From assembly GCF_004378355.1 (NCBI RefSeq), contig NZ_SNUB01000007.1, positions 62,001 to 126,000 of the forward strand: a DNA stretch of 64,000 nucleotides, read 5' to 3'. The translations under genes were made by a program, and so were the position numbers. Positions 33,847-44,789 of this stretch are shown here, in pieces; position 1 is the first letter of the stretch; each line of letters opens with the position of its first letter. The notes under the pieces are model-generated. The model ran no database searches, was not told where the DNA came from, and worked only from the letters and a program-made list of their open reading frames with translations. This DNA is from Psychromonas algicola (GTDB lineage Bacteria > Pseudomonadota > Gammaproteobacteria > Enterobacterales > Psychromonadaceae).

Positions 33847-34809
33847 TTAACGCTTGCTACCCGATCGTAATGATGGATGCCAAAACAGCAGTGATTTTTC
33901 TAATAAGGCTAACGCCCCGTAACTTAATGAACCTGCGATGGCAGCCACTACAATAGTGGCCCACACCATGTCCATATTCATTCGACCAACTTCAGTCGAA
34001 ATTCTGAATCCCATTCCAACGATGGGCGTACCAAAAAACTCAGCCACAATGGCGCCGATTAGGGCTAATGTTGAGTTGAGTTTTAGGGCATTAAAAATGA
34101 AGGGTAACGCTTGTGGTAACTGACACTTTAAAAAGATTTGTGATTTTTTGGCTGCATAGGTATGCATTAAATCCTTATGAATGGGATCTACGGATTGCAA
34201 ACCAGCCAGCGTATTAATAAACATAGGGAAGAAGGTCATCACCACAATGACAGCGGCTTTTGATTGCCAATCAAAACCAAACCACATCACCATAATTGGT
34301 GCGATACCGACAATAGGAATAGCCGACATAAAGTTACCTAAAGGCAATAAACCATTGCGTAAAAACAAACTTTTCACTGCCCATTGCGCAACGATAAAAC
34401 CCGATAAACTGCCTAAGATATAACCGGCTAATACCGCCTTTAAATAGGTTTGTTTAAAGTCTGCCCAAAGTGTTGGAATATTGCTTATTAACGCACCAAA
34501 AATAGCCGATGGCGTTGGCAATAAAATCGGTGAAACTGCAAAACCTTTAACGATACTTTCCCAAACTAATAATAAAATAAAGGCAAATAAAGCTGGGACG
34601 AGTGGCTTAATAAATTTTGCGTATTGCGTTTCCTGTTCACTCGCTAAAGTCAGTTGATTTAATAATTGTGTGACTGCAAAAATAACCGCAAACCAGAGTA
34701 ATAGTAGGGCTGATGTTTGTTGATAAAAACCCACGTCAGCAGTTATTACTAACCCTAATTGTAATGCTATGAACGCGATATAAATGGCTGTTTTAATAGG
34801 ATTAAACAT
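33847..34809 (-). CDS. ABC transporter permease 2 (SsuC/ThiX type)
   Basis: A permease of about 320 residues with six or more helices and the BPD_transp_1 EAA region (LMHTYAAKKSQIFLKCQLPQ). The ATG at 34809 has GGAGGG upstream and overlaps the end of the preceding permease gene by eight bases, indicating coupling. Forms the membrane channel with permease 1. Confidence 0.88.
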   Translation of the reverse strand: MFNPIKTAIYIAFIALQLGLVITADVGFYQQTSALLLLWFAVIFAVTQLLNQLTLASEQETQYAKFIKPLVPALFAFILLLVWESIVKGFAVSPILLPTPSAIFGALISNIPTLWADFKQTYLKAVLAGYILGSLSGFIVAQWAVKSLFLRNGLLPLGNFMSAIPIVGIAPIMVMWFGFDWQSKAAVIVVMTFFPMFINTLAGLQSVDPIHKDLMHTYAAKKSQIFLKCQLPQALPFIFNALKLNSTLALIGAIVAEFFGTPIVGMGFRISTEVGRMNMDMVWATIVVAAIAGSLSYGALALLEKSLLFWHPSLRSGSKR

Positions 34810-35689
34810 TAGCAGGCCCTCCACGACGACTTAACAATCTTTTTTCAACCAGACCGACTATCCACACTAATATTGAACCTAGTAATGCAGACACAATGAG
34901 TGCTGCCCATATTTGTTCAGTTTGACCGTAATAAGATCCACTTAATAAACGGGAGCCTAAACCACCTTGTGCACCTGTTGGCAATTCAGCAACAATCGCG
35001 CCGACTAATGCCGCTGCAATGGCGACTTTTAAACTCGCAAATAAATAAGGTTGAGCGGAGTACCAACGTAGTTTCCAAAACACTTGTTTTGCACTGGCGT
35101 TGTAGGTGTACATTAATTCTTCATGCAAGGTGTCAGAGGCGCGTAAGCCTTTTGCCATTGCAATAGTGACAGGGAAAAATGAGAGATACATTGAGATGAT
35201 TGCTTTTGGAACGACACCTGTGATGTTAATTGCGCCAAGCACAACCACAATAATCGGGGCAATGGCTAATATTGGAATAGTTTGTGAGGCAATCACCCAA
35301 GGCATTAAACTCGATTCCAAAGTTTTGTTGTGCACAATGCCAATGGCAATCAAAATACCGAGTAAAGATCCTAAGGCAAAGCCTAACAGTGTTGAATTAA
35401 GTGTTATTTGTGCGTGATAGATAAGTGAACGCTTTGACGTGACTGACTTATCGAAAATTGATTTTTTAAGCTCAATAGCCACTTGATGTGGAGCTGGGAG
35501 CATTGGTCGTTTGACTGTGTAAGCTTGATCAATCACTTGGCTGTAGGTCCAAGTTTGATGTTTACGCTCATAATTTTGAATGATTTGTTTACCGTTCATC
35601 ACTAACGCTGCGGCATACCATAGTGCAAGCAGTGCCAACACTAAACTGACTAAGGCAAACCATTTTTTTTCTATTATTTTAGTTAACAT
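34802..35689 (-). CDS. ABC transporter permease 1
   Basis: A 295-residue permease of the same family, with its EAA loop at ELMYTYNASAKQVFWKLRWY. It begins with a membrane anchor and a periplasmic stretch before the core. AAGGA precedes the ATG. Two non-identical permeases suggest a heterodimeric channel. Confidence 0.88.
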   Translation of the reverse strand: MLTKIIEKKWFALVSLVLALLALWYAAALVMNGKQIIQNYERKHQTWTYSQVIDQAYTVKRPMLPAPHQVAIELKKSIFDKSVTSKRSLIYHAQITLNSTLLGFALGSLLGILIAIGIVHNKTLESSLMPWVIASQTIPILAIAPIIVVVLGAINITGVVPKAIISMYLSFFPVTIAMAKGLRASDTLHEELMYTYNASAKQVFWKLRWYSAQPYLFASLKVAIAAALVGAIVAELPTGAQGGLGSRLLSGSYYGQTEQIWAALIVSALLGSILVWIVGLVEKRLLSRRGGPANV

Positions 35690-35724
35690 GGCGATTCCTT
35701 TGTACTTCTATGCGATTCTTGAGA

Positions 35725-36558
35725 CTAATCGATAGCATGCTCGTCGGCTAAAGCTGAGCGAATTTCAGCGGCTAAAGTATGAAAAGCTTCTTGGTCTCGA
35801 ACGGCTAAGGTTTTGAGCCTTGGTAACGGGCTTTCAATGACTTTTATAATGCGACCAGGACGAGGGGACATAACCACAATATGTGTAGAAAGTAATACTG
35901 CTTCTGCAATGGAGTGGGTAACAAAGATGACCGTTTTCTGGGTTTCTGCCCAAATACGTAATAACTCAATATTCATATGATCACGGGTGATTTCATCAAG
36001 CGCACCAAAGGGTTCATCCATTAATAGTAAATCTGGGTTTAAACATAAAGCACGAGCGATAGAAGCCCTTTGTTGCATACCACCTGATAATTGCCATGGG
36101 AATTTATTATGGAATTCTTGTAAGCCGACCATTTTTAGATATTTGTCGATCTGTTTAGTTTGATGCTCAGAAGATTGCGCTGATATTTCCATTGGCAACG
36201 CACAGTTATCGCGAATATTACGCCAAGGTAATAATCCCGGTGCTTGGAATACATATCCGTATAATCGATTCAATCTTGCATCTTCTGCGCTGGTACCATT
36301 TACTTTTAAACCGCCTGAAGTGGCTTTTTCTAAGTCTGCAATCACTCGCAGTAAAGTTGTTTTTCCGCAACCAGAAGGTCCAATAAAGGAAACAAAGTCG
36401 CCTTGTTTTATATTTAAATTAATATTAGATAATGCGTTAACTTCTCCGTCTGGACTTGGAAAAATCAGGGATAAGTCTTCTACTGAAATCATTTCGCGTT
36501 GCGGATAAGTTTTGTCACTGGTATGTGCTGATTCAATTTCTGTTTGAGCTGCCAACAT
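35725..36558 (-). CDS. ABC transporter ATPase (TauB/SsuB/ThiZ type)
   Basis: A 277-residue nucleotide-binding protein: Walker A GPSGCGKTT, signature LSGGMQQRASIARAL, Walker B LLLMDEPFGALDEIT and the H-loop FVTHSIAEAV. It powers the importer. GAAGGA precedes the ATG; it lies about 35 bases from permease 1. Confidence 0.92.
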   Translation of the reverse strand: MLAAQTEIESAHTSDKTYPQREMISVEDLSLIFPSPDGEVNALSNINLNIKQGDFVSFIGPSGCGKTTLLRVIADLEKATSGGLKVNGTSAEDARLNRLYGYVFQAPGLLPWRNIRDNCALPMEISAQSSEHQTKQIDKYLKMVGLQEFHNKFPWQLSGGMQQRASIARALCLNPDLLLMDEPFGALDEITRDHMNIELLRIWAETQKTVIFVTHSIAEAVLLSTHIVVMSPRPGRIIKVIESPLPRLKTLAVRDQEAFHTLAAEIRSALADEHAID

Positions 36559-36634
36559 ATATTTTCCTTCTACTATCGAATGAAAGGAAGTGAGCGGTGC
36601 AATTCACACCGCTATTCGCTTCTTGTTTTTATTA

Positions 36635-38074
<1,440 letters not shown>

Positions 38075-38552
38075 TCAACAACTCCTCGATCTTTTATTTA
38101 GCACCTAAAAATAACTAAGGTAATAAAGTGGTGCTGTACTACCTTGATTTAATATTTGCATCGTTATGATGATTAAATCTACTAATTCACTAATTCACTA
38201 ATGCAATTTGTTGACCACTCAGACAGTTTATTTTTGATAATTTGTTCAAAACCCTATTTTCACTAGGCTTAAGGGTTGTTTGTTTTTTATTCACTATGTT
38301 ATTTCAGTACTTAAAGAAGCGCATCCTGCTTTATTTTGGTGCATTGCTGTTACTTTGATGGGGCGTTTTGTTGATAAAGTCATTGCGCGATCGCTAGTTA
38401 CTTTTTATACGATTCTCAAGAAGGTTATAAAATAAGGGGGAAAGTTGTATTTCATTAAATCTTGACCGATTGGTAAGGAAATTGCTTCGTTTGTTTAGCG
38501 TGTGGCGTATTTTACGCTGGAACAACTTATTCACCCTGAACTGGAGTTAATC
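38075..38552. other. Control region between hydA and the amidohydrolase
   Basis: About 480 bases. It holds a RutR-type operator (38462-38477) and a half-site TTGACCACTCAGACAG at 38211-38226. I see no gene. Confidence 0.5.
38462..38477. promoter_or_regulatory. RutR-type operator upstream of the amidohydrolase
   Basis: TTGACCGATTGGTAAG matches the E. coli RutR consensus TTGACCAnnTGGTCAA with the same spacing, 75-90 bases before the amidohydrolase ATG. Confidence 0.65.
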
Positions 38553-39782
38553 ATGAAAAGCTTAAAAGTAAATAGTGACCGCCTGTGGGATAGTTTAATG
38601 GAAATGGCAAAAATCGGAGCGACTGCAAAAGGCGGTTGTCGACGACTAGCCTTAACAGATTTAGATAAACAAGGCCGAGAATTATATATAAAATGGGCTG
38701 AAGAAGCTGGCTGTACAGTTAAGGTCGATCAAGTTGGGAATATCATGTGTACTCGTCCGGGCGAGGATATGAGTTTAGCGCCTGTAGGCACAGGTAGTCA
38801 TCTTGATACACAACCTTCTGGTGGTAAGTTTGATGGTGTTTTTGGTGTGTTAGCCGGGTTAGAAGTGGTGCGTTCTCTTAATGATCATAATATTAAAACT
38901 AAACATCCAATTGAAATTTCTGTGTGGACTAATGAAGAAGGTTCTCGATTTGCGCCTGCAATGATGGGATCTGGTGTGGTTTCTGGCCGTTTTACATTAC
39001 AAGAAATTTTAGACACAACCGATGTCGACGGAATTCGTTTAGGCGATGAACTTGAACGTATTGGTTTTGCTGGGACTCACCCTGTTAGAGAGCGAGACTT
39101 CCATGCTTTTTTTGAAGCGCATATTGAACAAGGGCCTTATTTAGAAGCCGAAGAAAAACAAATCGGTGTCGTGACTGGTGGACAAGGGCAGCGATGGTAT
39201 AACGCAACGTTAACAGGACGTGAGTCCCATGCGGGTACTACACCAATGCATTTACGTAATGACGCATTAATCGCAAGTGCTCAGTTAACGTTAAAAGTCG
39301 AAGAGATTGCCAAAGCACATCCTCCAGGTTGTGGAACGGTTGGATTTATGCAAGTTTTACCTAATTCTCGTAATACTATCCCAGGTAATATAGAGATGAG
39401 TCTAGACTTACGTCATCCTATTGATGAAGAGTTAACTGCCATGGATACAGAGTTAAAAGCGGCGATTGCAGAAATTCAAGCACAAGGTGTTGATATTGCG
39501 TTAGACCCGTTCTGGTATTACGAGCCTATTCACTTTAATACTGACTGTGTTGATGCTGTGCGTCAGGCTACCGTTGATTTAGGTTACGAGCATATGGATA
39601 TTATCGCGGGCGCAGGACATGATGCTTGTTATGTTGCTGATTTTGCTCCGACGAGTATGATTTTTACGCCTTGTTTAAATGGTATTAGTCATAATGAAAT
39701 AGAAAGTACTACGCAGGAAGAATGTGAAGCGGGCAGTTCTGTATTACTGAATGCCATGCTTAAGATGGCTGAAAGCGTGTAG
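38553..39782 (+). CDS. N-carbamoyl-beta-alanine amidohydrolase (M20 hydantoinase/carbamoylase family)
   Basis: A 409-residue metal enzyme that should cleave N-carbamoyl-beta-alanine to beta-alanine, CO2 and ammonia. Metal-site motifs are GTGSHLDTQPSGGKFDGVFG and SVWTNEEGSRFAPAMMGSG; the dimer domain contains GRESHAGTTPM. The ATG at 38553 is chosen for its GGAG site; the open frame upstream to 38502 lacks one. The same family includes allantoate amidohydrolases and L-carbamoylases; the pyrimidine context decides the call. Confidence 0.88.
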   Translation: MKSLKVNSDRLWDSLMEMAKIGATAKGGCRRLALTDLDKQGRELYIKWAEEAGCTVKVDQVGNIMCTRPGEDMSLAPVGTGSHLDTQPSGGKFDGVFGVLAGLEVVRSLNDHNIKTKHPIEISVWTNEEGSRFAPAMMGSGVVSGRFTLQEILDTTDVDGIRLGDELERIGFAGTHPVRERDFHAFFEAHIEQGPYLEAEEKQIGVVTGGQGQRWYNATLTGRESHAGTTPMHLRNDALIASAQLTLKVEEIAKAHPPGCGTVGFMQVLPNSRNTIPGNIEMSLDLRHPIDEELTAMDTELKAAIAEIQAQGVDIALDPFWYYEPIHFNTDCVDAVRQATVDLGYEHMDIIAGAGHDACYVADFAPTSMIFTPCLNGISHNEIESTTQEECEAGSSVLLNAMLKMAESV

Positions 39783-39808
39783 TGTTAGTTATTTTTTGAT
39801 CTATATTG

Positions 39809-39847
39809 AAGAGGATAAGCAAGTGGTTGTTTATCCTCTTTTATTTT
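39809..39847. terminator. Bidirectional terminator
   Basis: AAGAGGATAA (39809-39818) pairs with TTATCCTCTT (39831-39840), followed by TTATTTTT. Lies between convergent genes. Confidence 0.7.
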
Positions 39848-39852
39848 TAATA

Positions 39853-40503
39853 TTAAACTAAATTTATTCCACAACCTTTTAAGACCAATCGAGAAATAAG
39901 CTCAAGTCCCGTCTCAAAGTCATTATCTCCTAATTCTTCTTTATCCATCAATAAACTACTTTGTAAAGCGTAATCTGAATAGGCTTGAGTAGAAGACCAA
40001 ATCAAAAATAAAAGATGCTCAGGACTAATTGGATCCATCCACTTTTTAGCAATCCAATCATGGAATACTTGGCAAGTTTTAATAAATTGCGCTTTTAAAT
40101 CCGTTTGTAATTGTTCTCGTAAATAAGGTGCTCCGTGAAGTATTTCTGCGGCAAAAATGCGAGAAGCATTAGGATGTTGTTTAGACTGCTTCATTTTTTG
40201 CAGAATATAACGAGGTAGTGCTTCATTAGGATGCTGCTCTGAGGTCATCTCATCCATGTGCTGCATCCAAAGCACCAATAACTGCGTTAATACTTCTTTA
40301 TACAGGGTTTCTTTAGTTTTGAAGTAATACAATACGTTGGCTTTAGGTAAGCCCGCCTGTGAAGCTATCGCTGAAATGGTTGTGCTCGTATAACCTCGCT
40401 CTGCAAATAAGTTCTCCGCAGAGAGCAAAATTTGCTTCAAATTGTCTTTACGAATATCGGACATTTTACGACGTTTAGCGGTAGATGTTTGTATTTTGCT
40501 CAT
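39853..40503 (-). CDS. rutR: TetR-family regulator, RutR-like
   Basis: A 216-residue regulator with a TetR HTH (GYTSTTISAIASQAGLPKAN then VLYYFKTKETLY) and a YcdC/RutR-type C-terminal domain (ASRIFAAEILHGAP, FLIWSSTQAYSDYALQ). RutR senses uracil and thymine in E. coli. The ATG at 40503 has GAGAG upstream; a TTG at 40542 is the alternative. Divergent from preT, whose upstream region carries a RutR-type operator. Confidence 0.85.
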   Translation of the reverse strand: MSKIQTSTAKRRKMSDIRKDNLKQILLSAENLFAERGYTSTTISAIASQAGLPKANVLYYFKTKETLYKEVLTQLLVLWMQHMDEMTSEQHPNEALPRYILQKMKQSKQHPNASRIFAAEILHGAPYLREQLQTDLKAQFIKTCQVFHDWIAKKWMDPISPEHLLFLIWSSTQAYSDYALQSSLLMDKEELGDNDFETGLELISRLVLKGCGINLV

Positions 40504-40704
40504 TATCTCTCTGCTCTTTTTATCTGCACTATTATGTAGCAACGGCCTTCTTGCGGTGCATTATTATTTCATAATTTCAATTTAATAGAAGATTTATCTG
40601 TTGCGGCAGAATAAAAAAAGACTTTTTTTGTGTGTTAAATGGTCATTTTTTCTATTTAAAAACAGTACTTTGAGAGTGGTTAATATTAATTATTATTTAA
40701 AATT

Positions 40705-40720
40705 CTGACCCCTCGGTCAG
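40705..40720. promoter_or_regulatory. RutR-type operator upstream of preT
   Basis: CTGACC-CCTC-GGTCAG is a perfect 6+6 inverted repeat with the same 4-base spacer as the RutR site, lying between rutR and preT about 80 bases before preT. Confidence 0.72.
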
Positions 40721-40800
40721 GTTTTGGTATGGGTTTTGCCTTTTTATTAGTAAGTTTGAGATGAAAAAGACATCTTATTATTTATAAATAGGGGGAATTC

Positions 40801-42159
40801 ATGGTGACAAACACAGAAAAAGCCACAAGCTATTCACAACAACAATTAGCTTTAGACCAAATGTTTAAAGATATTAATCCTGCGTTAAGCGCTCGTCAGG
40901 CAGGTATTGAAAGTTCACGTTGTTATTATTGTTACGATGCACCGTGTATTAAAGCGTGTCCTTCAAAAATAAATATTCCTAGTTTTATAGCAAGTATTCA
41001 TTCCGATGATCTAACTGGCGCCGCTAGAACTATCTACCAAGAAAATATTATGGGGGGGAGCTGTGCGCGTGTTTGTCCTACTGAAATTTTATGTGAACAA
41101 GCCTGTGTAAGAAATAAAGAAGAAGAGAAAGCGCCGGTAAAAATTGGATTGTTACAACGCCATGCGACTGATAATGCCACCTTTGAAGGGCATCCTTTTG
41201 AGCGCGCTGCCTCTACAGGCAAAAAGGTGGCTGTTGTTGGCGCTGGCCCTGCAGGTTTGAGTTGTGCTCATCGTTTAGCTTTATTAGGTAATGACGTTGA
41301 AGTCTTTGAAGCAGAAAGTAAAGCGGGTGGTTTAAACGAATACGGTATCGCTAAATATAAATTAACTGAAAATTTTGCTCAAAAAGAAGTGGATTTTATA
41401 TTGAGCATTGGCGGTATTACGCTACATACAGATACCGCACTTGGTAAAGATATTACTTTAGAGCAATTAAAAAATGATTTCGATGCAGTGTTTTTAAGTA
41501 TCGGCCTGCAAGATACTCAATCACTTCGTTTAGATAACGAAGATAATGCTGATGTGATTAATTCAGTGGAATACATTAAAGAATTACGTCAAGCCACTGA
41601 CCTTGAACAACTGTCTATTCCAAAAGATAGTGCGGTTGTGATTGGCGCTGGTAATACTGCCATTGATATTGCTTGTCAGCTTAAACGCCTAGGTACAGAA
41701 GAAGTGACATTAGTTTATCGCCGTGGTGAAGAACAAATGAGCGCGACTAAACACGAACAGCAAATTGCTAAAGATCATCAAGTGAGAATTAAAACTTGGA
41801 GCCGACCTGAGCAAATTCATACTGATGAAAATGGCAAATTAACCGGTATGAGTTTTCGTAAAACTTATCTAGAAAATGGAAAGCTTGAAGATAAAGCTGA
41901 GCAATTTGATATTGACTGTAGTGCTATTTTTAAAGCCGTAGGTCAAAAGCTTAACTACCCAGAAGCAGAACAACTGATCCCAACAATTAGTAATGGAAAA
42001 ATTGCAACATTTCATAATCAATTAACCAGTATTGATGGTGTTTTTGCTGGTGGTGATTGCACAGGTGTTGGACAAGATTTAACCGTTGAAGCTGTTCAAC
42101 AAGGAAAATTAGCTGCATTAGCTATCCAACAACAACTTAACTCTTCAGAGGTGAAATAA
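40801..42159 (+). CDS. preT: NAD-dependent dihydropyrimidine dehydrogenase subunit PreT
   Basis: A 452-residue glutamate-synthase-small-chain-like flavoprotein. N-terminal cysteine clusters (RCYYCYDAPCIKACPSKINI, GGSCARVCPTEILCEQACVR) hold iron-sulphur centres. VAVVGAGPAGLSCAHRLA and VVIGAGNTAIDIACQLKRLG bind FAD and NAD(P). With PreA it interconverts uracil/thymine and the 5,6-dihydro forms. The start has a GGGGG ribosome site. Confidence 0.93.
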   Translation: MVTNTEKATSYSQQQLALDQMFKDINPALSARQAGIESSRCYYCYDAPCIKACPSKINIPSFIASIHSDDLTGAARTIYQENIMGGSCARVCPTEILCEQACVRNKEEEKAPVKIGLLQRHATDNATFEGHPFERAASTGKKVAVVGAGPAGLSCAHRLALLGNDVEVFEAESKAGGLNEYGIAKYKLTENFAQKEVDFILSIGGITLHTDTALGKDITLEQLKNDFDAVFLSIGLQDTQSLRLDNEDNADVINSVEYIKELRQATDLEQLSIPKDSAVVIGAGNTAIDIACQLKRLGTEEVTLVYRRGEEQMSATKHEQQIAKDHQVRIKTWSRPEQIHTDENGKLTGMSFRKTYLENGKLEDKAEQFDIDCSAIFKAVGQKLNYPEAEQLIPTISNGKIATFHNQLTSIDGVFAGGDCTGVGQDLTVEAVQQGKLAALAIQQQLNSSEVK

Positions 42160-42160
42160 T

Positions 42161-43435
42161 ATGGCTGATTTATCAATAGAATTTGCAGGTATCAAATCTC
42201 CTAATCCTTTTTGGTTGGCTTCTGCGCCACCAACAGACAAAGCTTATAATGTTGAACGTGCTTTTGAAGCAGGTTGGGGGGGAGTGGTTTGGAAAACGCT
42301 AGGTGAAGATCCTGCTGCGGTTAATGTGTCTTCTCGTTATTCTGCTCTTTATGATCATAACGGTGATGTATCTGGTTTTAATAATATCGAGTTGATTACA
42401 GATCGAAGCTTAGAAATTAATCTTCAAGAAATTACAATGGTTAAAAAGAAATGGCCTGATCGCGCCATGATTGTTTCTTTAATGATGCCCTGCGAAGAAG
42501 AGATCTGGAAAGATATACTCGAAAAAGTAGAAAAAACAGGAGCTGATGGGATAGAGCTTAATTTTGGTTGTCCGCATGGGATGCCTGAACGTGGAATGGG
42601 CGCAGCAGTGGGGCAAGTACCGGAATATGTTGAAATGGTCACTCGCTGGTGTAAAACTTATAGTTCGTTACCTGTTATTGTTAAATTGACGCCTAATATT
42701 ACCGATATTCGTTTTGCAGCAAGAGCCGCTAAAAAAGGTGGGGCTGATGCCGTTTCGCTAATTAACACCATTAACTCAATAACAGGTATTGACCTTGACC
42801 AAATGGCTGCTCGTCCAATCGTTGATGGTAAAAGTACTCACGGTGGTTATTGTGGGCCAGCGGTAAAACCTATTGCTCTGAATATGGTTGCGGAAATTGC
42901 ACGTGATCCTGAAACGACTGGTTTACCTATTTCTGGTATAGGTGGTATTGGTAATTGGCATGATGCAGCCGAGTTTATGGCGTTAGGATCTGGCTGTGTG
43001 CAAGTTTGTACTGCTGCTATGATCTATGGTTTTGATATCGTTAAAGAAATGAAAATTGGTCTATCAAACTGGATGGACACTAAAGGTTATAAGAAAATTA
43101 CCGATTTCCAAGGAATGGCGGTTCCAAATACGACCGATTGGAAATACTTAAATATGAATTACAAAGTGATCGCTGAGATTGACCAAGATAAATGTATTGG
43201 TTGTGGGCGTTGTTATAGTAGTTGTGAAGATACTTCTCACCAAGCTATTGAGCTGACTTCACTTGCAGATGGCACTAATAGTTTTGAAGTGATTGATGAC
43301 GAGTGTGTGGGTTGTAATTTATGTGAAATTACTTGCCCGGTAGATAATTGTATTACCATGGTAAAACAACCTGCGGAACAACCGTATATGAATTGGACTG
43401 AAGACCCTCGAAACCCGCATCGAGAAGTGTCTTAA
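42161..43435 (+). CDS. preA: NAD-dependent dihydropyrimidine dehydrogenase subunit PreA
   Basis: A 424-residue catalytic subunit: FMN-binding TIM barrel related to dihydroorotate dehydrogenase (IKSPNPFWLASAPPTDKAYN, GIELNFGCPHGMPERGMGAA, active-site cysteine in this loop) followed by two 4Fe-4S clusters (CIGCGRCYSSCEDTSHQAIE and CVGCNLCEITCPVDNC). It starts two bases after preT ends, with GAGG just upstream. Confidence 0.95.
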   Translation: MADLSIEFAGIKSPNPFWLASAPPTDKAYNVERAFEAGWGGVVWKTLGEDPAAVNVSSRYSALYDHNGDVSGFNNIELITDRSLEINLQEITMVKKKWPDRAMIVSLMMPCEEEIWKDILEKVEKTGADGIELNFGCPHGMPERGMGAAVGQVPEYVEMVTRWCKTYSSLPVIVKLTPNITDIRFAARAAKKGGADAVSLINTINSITGIDLDQMAARPIVDGKSTHGGYCGPAVKPIALNMVAEIARDPETTGLPISGIGGIGNWHDAAEFMALGSGCVQVCTAAMIYGFDIVKEMKIGLSNWMDTKGYKKITDFQGMAVPNTTDWKYLNMNYKVIAEIDQDKCIGCGRCYSSCEDTSHQAIELTSLADGTNSFEVIDDECVGCNLCEITCPVDNCITMVKQPAEQPYMNWTEDPRNPHREVS

Positions 43436-43455
43436 TTTTTTATTGTTTATATAAA

Positions 43456-43488
43456 AAAGGGGCTGGTGATTATATCACTGGCCCCTTT
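43456..43488. terminator. Terminator after preTA
   Basis: AAAGGGGCTGGTGAT pairs with ATCACTGGCCCCTTT (two wobble pairs), A and T runs on both sides. It also serves the convergent phosphoribosyltransferase gene. Confidence 0.8.
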
Positions 43489-43510
43489 ATCGTTTATTCA
43501 ATAACAAGTA

Positions 43511-44149
43511 TTAGCTTTTGATAAATAAAGCTGGATCAATTGAATGGTAGGCAAATGATTTATGCTGCTGAATTTCTTCTAATGACAAACCTTGAAGTTC
43601 ATAAGGGAAAACAACCCAATCATCAGTTTCATTAACAAAATAATCTGGACCTTGGCCTTCGATTAATGACGCTTTTTTCCATACGGTTGCAACGCGCACG
43701 TCTGCTGGCATATTACGTTTAAGTCTATGCGTTAACTCTTTAATAACAGCATCCGCATTCTTACCTGAACGATACATATCATCAACTATCAGTAACTTGT
43801 CATCAGCATTGAGCTTTTTCACAAGATAAGTAAGGCCATGAACATTAATAGGTTGTTCGCCATCAGTTTTGTGGTGGTAGCTATCAAAACCACCATAAGA
43901 AGTACGGATTGAAATATGATCTGTTTCTACGCCTAATGTTTGTAAGCACTCTTGTACATAAATACCGACAGAGCTGCCTCCGCGCCATAAACCAACAATA
44001 AAAGTTGGTTTAAAATCGCTCGCCATAATTTGCGTTGCTAATTGAAAAGACTCTTCAATTAATGTGTCTTCATCTAAAAAGATTTTTTCACTGTATTTAG
44101 CCAAGAAATTACCAACTTTATATGTTAGATTTGTGGGGGTTTTAATCAA
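43511..44149 (-). CDS. Phosphoribosyltransferase (paralogue 1)
   Basis: A purine-type phosphoribosyltransferase of up to 212 residues. The PRPP loop is LLIVDDMYRSGKNADAVI; FIVGLWRGGSSVGIYVQE is the N-terminal diphosphate-contact loop, and DYFVNETDDWVVFPYE is the conserved C-terminal base-binding region. Alignment with its neighbour suggests the protein begins near LAKYSEKIFLDEDT; no clear ATG or ribosome site is present and the start at a TTG (44149) is uncertain. Confidence 0.82.
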   Translation of the reverse strand: MIKTPTNLTYKVGNFLAKYSEKIFLDEDTLIEESFQLATQIMASDFKPTFIVGLWRGGSSVGIYVQECLQTLGVETDHISIRTSYGGFDSYHHKTDGEQPINVHGLTYLVKKLNADDKLLIVDDMYRSGKNADAVIKELTHRLKRNMPADVRVATVWKKASLIEGQGPDYFVNETDDWVVFPYELQGLSLEEIQQHKSFAYHSIDPALFIKS

Positions 44150-44222
44150 AAAATTAGAACATAAACGAGATTTATATTCAATCTTTAGTCACGCTATCTT
44201 TGATATTTTACTTGGAACTCAA

Positions 44223-44789
44223 ATGGCAGAAAAACAATATTTAACCGCTCAATCACTTCTAGAAGACTCTTATGCTTTAGCGCGTAGTATTTTAGACAGC
44301 CAATTTAAACCTACTTTTATTGTTGCTGTTTGGCGTGGTGGAGCTCCGATAGGTATTGCCGTTCAAGAGTTCCTCGCTGTTCATGGTGTACATTCCGATC
44401 ATATCGCTATTCGTACTTCCTCTTATGCTGCGGCTATCGATCAACAACAAAAAGAAGTTAGAGTACATGGCTTGAACTATTTAGTTAAAAACCTTCAGCA
44501 CCATGATAAATTGTTATTGGTTGATGATGTGTTTGATACTGGCCGCTCCATTGAAGCCATTATTTTAGAGCTACAAAGAAAAACTCGTTTAAATATGCCT
44601 GAAGATGTAAGAGTGGCTGTTCCTTATTACAAGCCTTCTCGTAACTTAACGGATCGCGTTCCTGACTATTACCTTCATGAAACAGAAGCTTGGTTGAAGT
44701 ATCCTCATTCGTTAGAAGGTTTATCTGCTGAAGAAATTGCGAAACAGCGTCCGCGCTTATTTGAAATTATCAAAGATTTTTTTACCTGA
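44223..44789 (+). CDS. Phosphoribosyltransferase (paralogue 2)
   Basis: A 188-residue paralogue of the divergent gene: FIVAVWRGGAPIGIAVQEFL, KLLLVDDVFDTGRSIEAIIL and YYLHETEAWLKYPHSLEGLS. The ATG at 44223 aligns with the expected N-terminus; the longer frame would run antisense through the other gene. Hypoxanthine/xanthine-type base salvage is likely, exact base unknown. Confidence 0.85.
   Translation: MAEKQYLTAQSLLEDSYALARSILDSQFKPTFIVAVWRGGAPIGIAVQEFLAVHGVHSDHIAIRTSSYAAAIDQQQKEVRVHGLNYLVKNLQHHDKLLLVDDVFDTGRSIEAIILELQRKTRLNMPEDVRVAVPYYKPSRNLTDRVPDYYLHETEAWLKYPHSLEGLSAEEIAKQRPRLFEIIKDFFT

Noticed and set aside
38211-38226. TTGACCACTCAGACAG as a third RutR site
   Set aside because: The left half is perfect but the right half lacks GGTCAA, so it is noted only as a half-site.
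44064-44222. N-terminal extension of the plus-strand phosphoribosyltransferase
   Set aside because: It runs antisense through the start of the divergent paralogue, and alignment of the two proteins places the true start at 44223.
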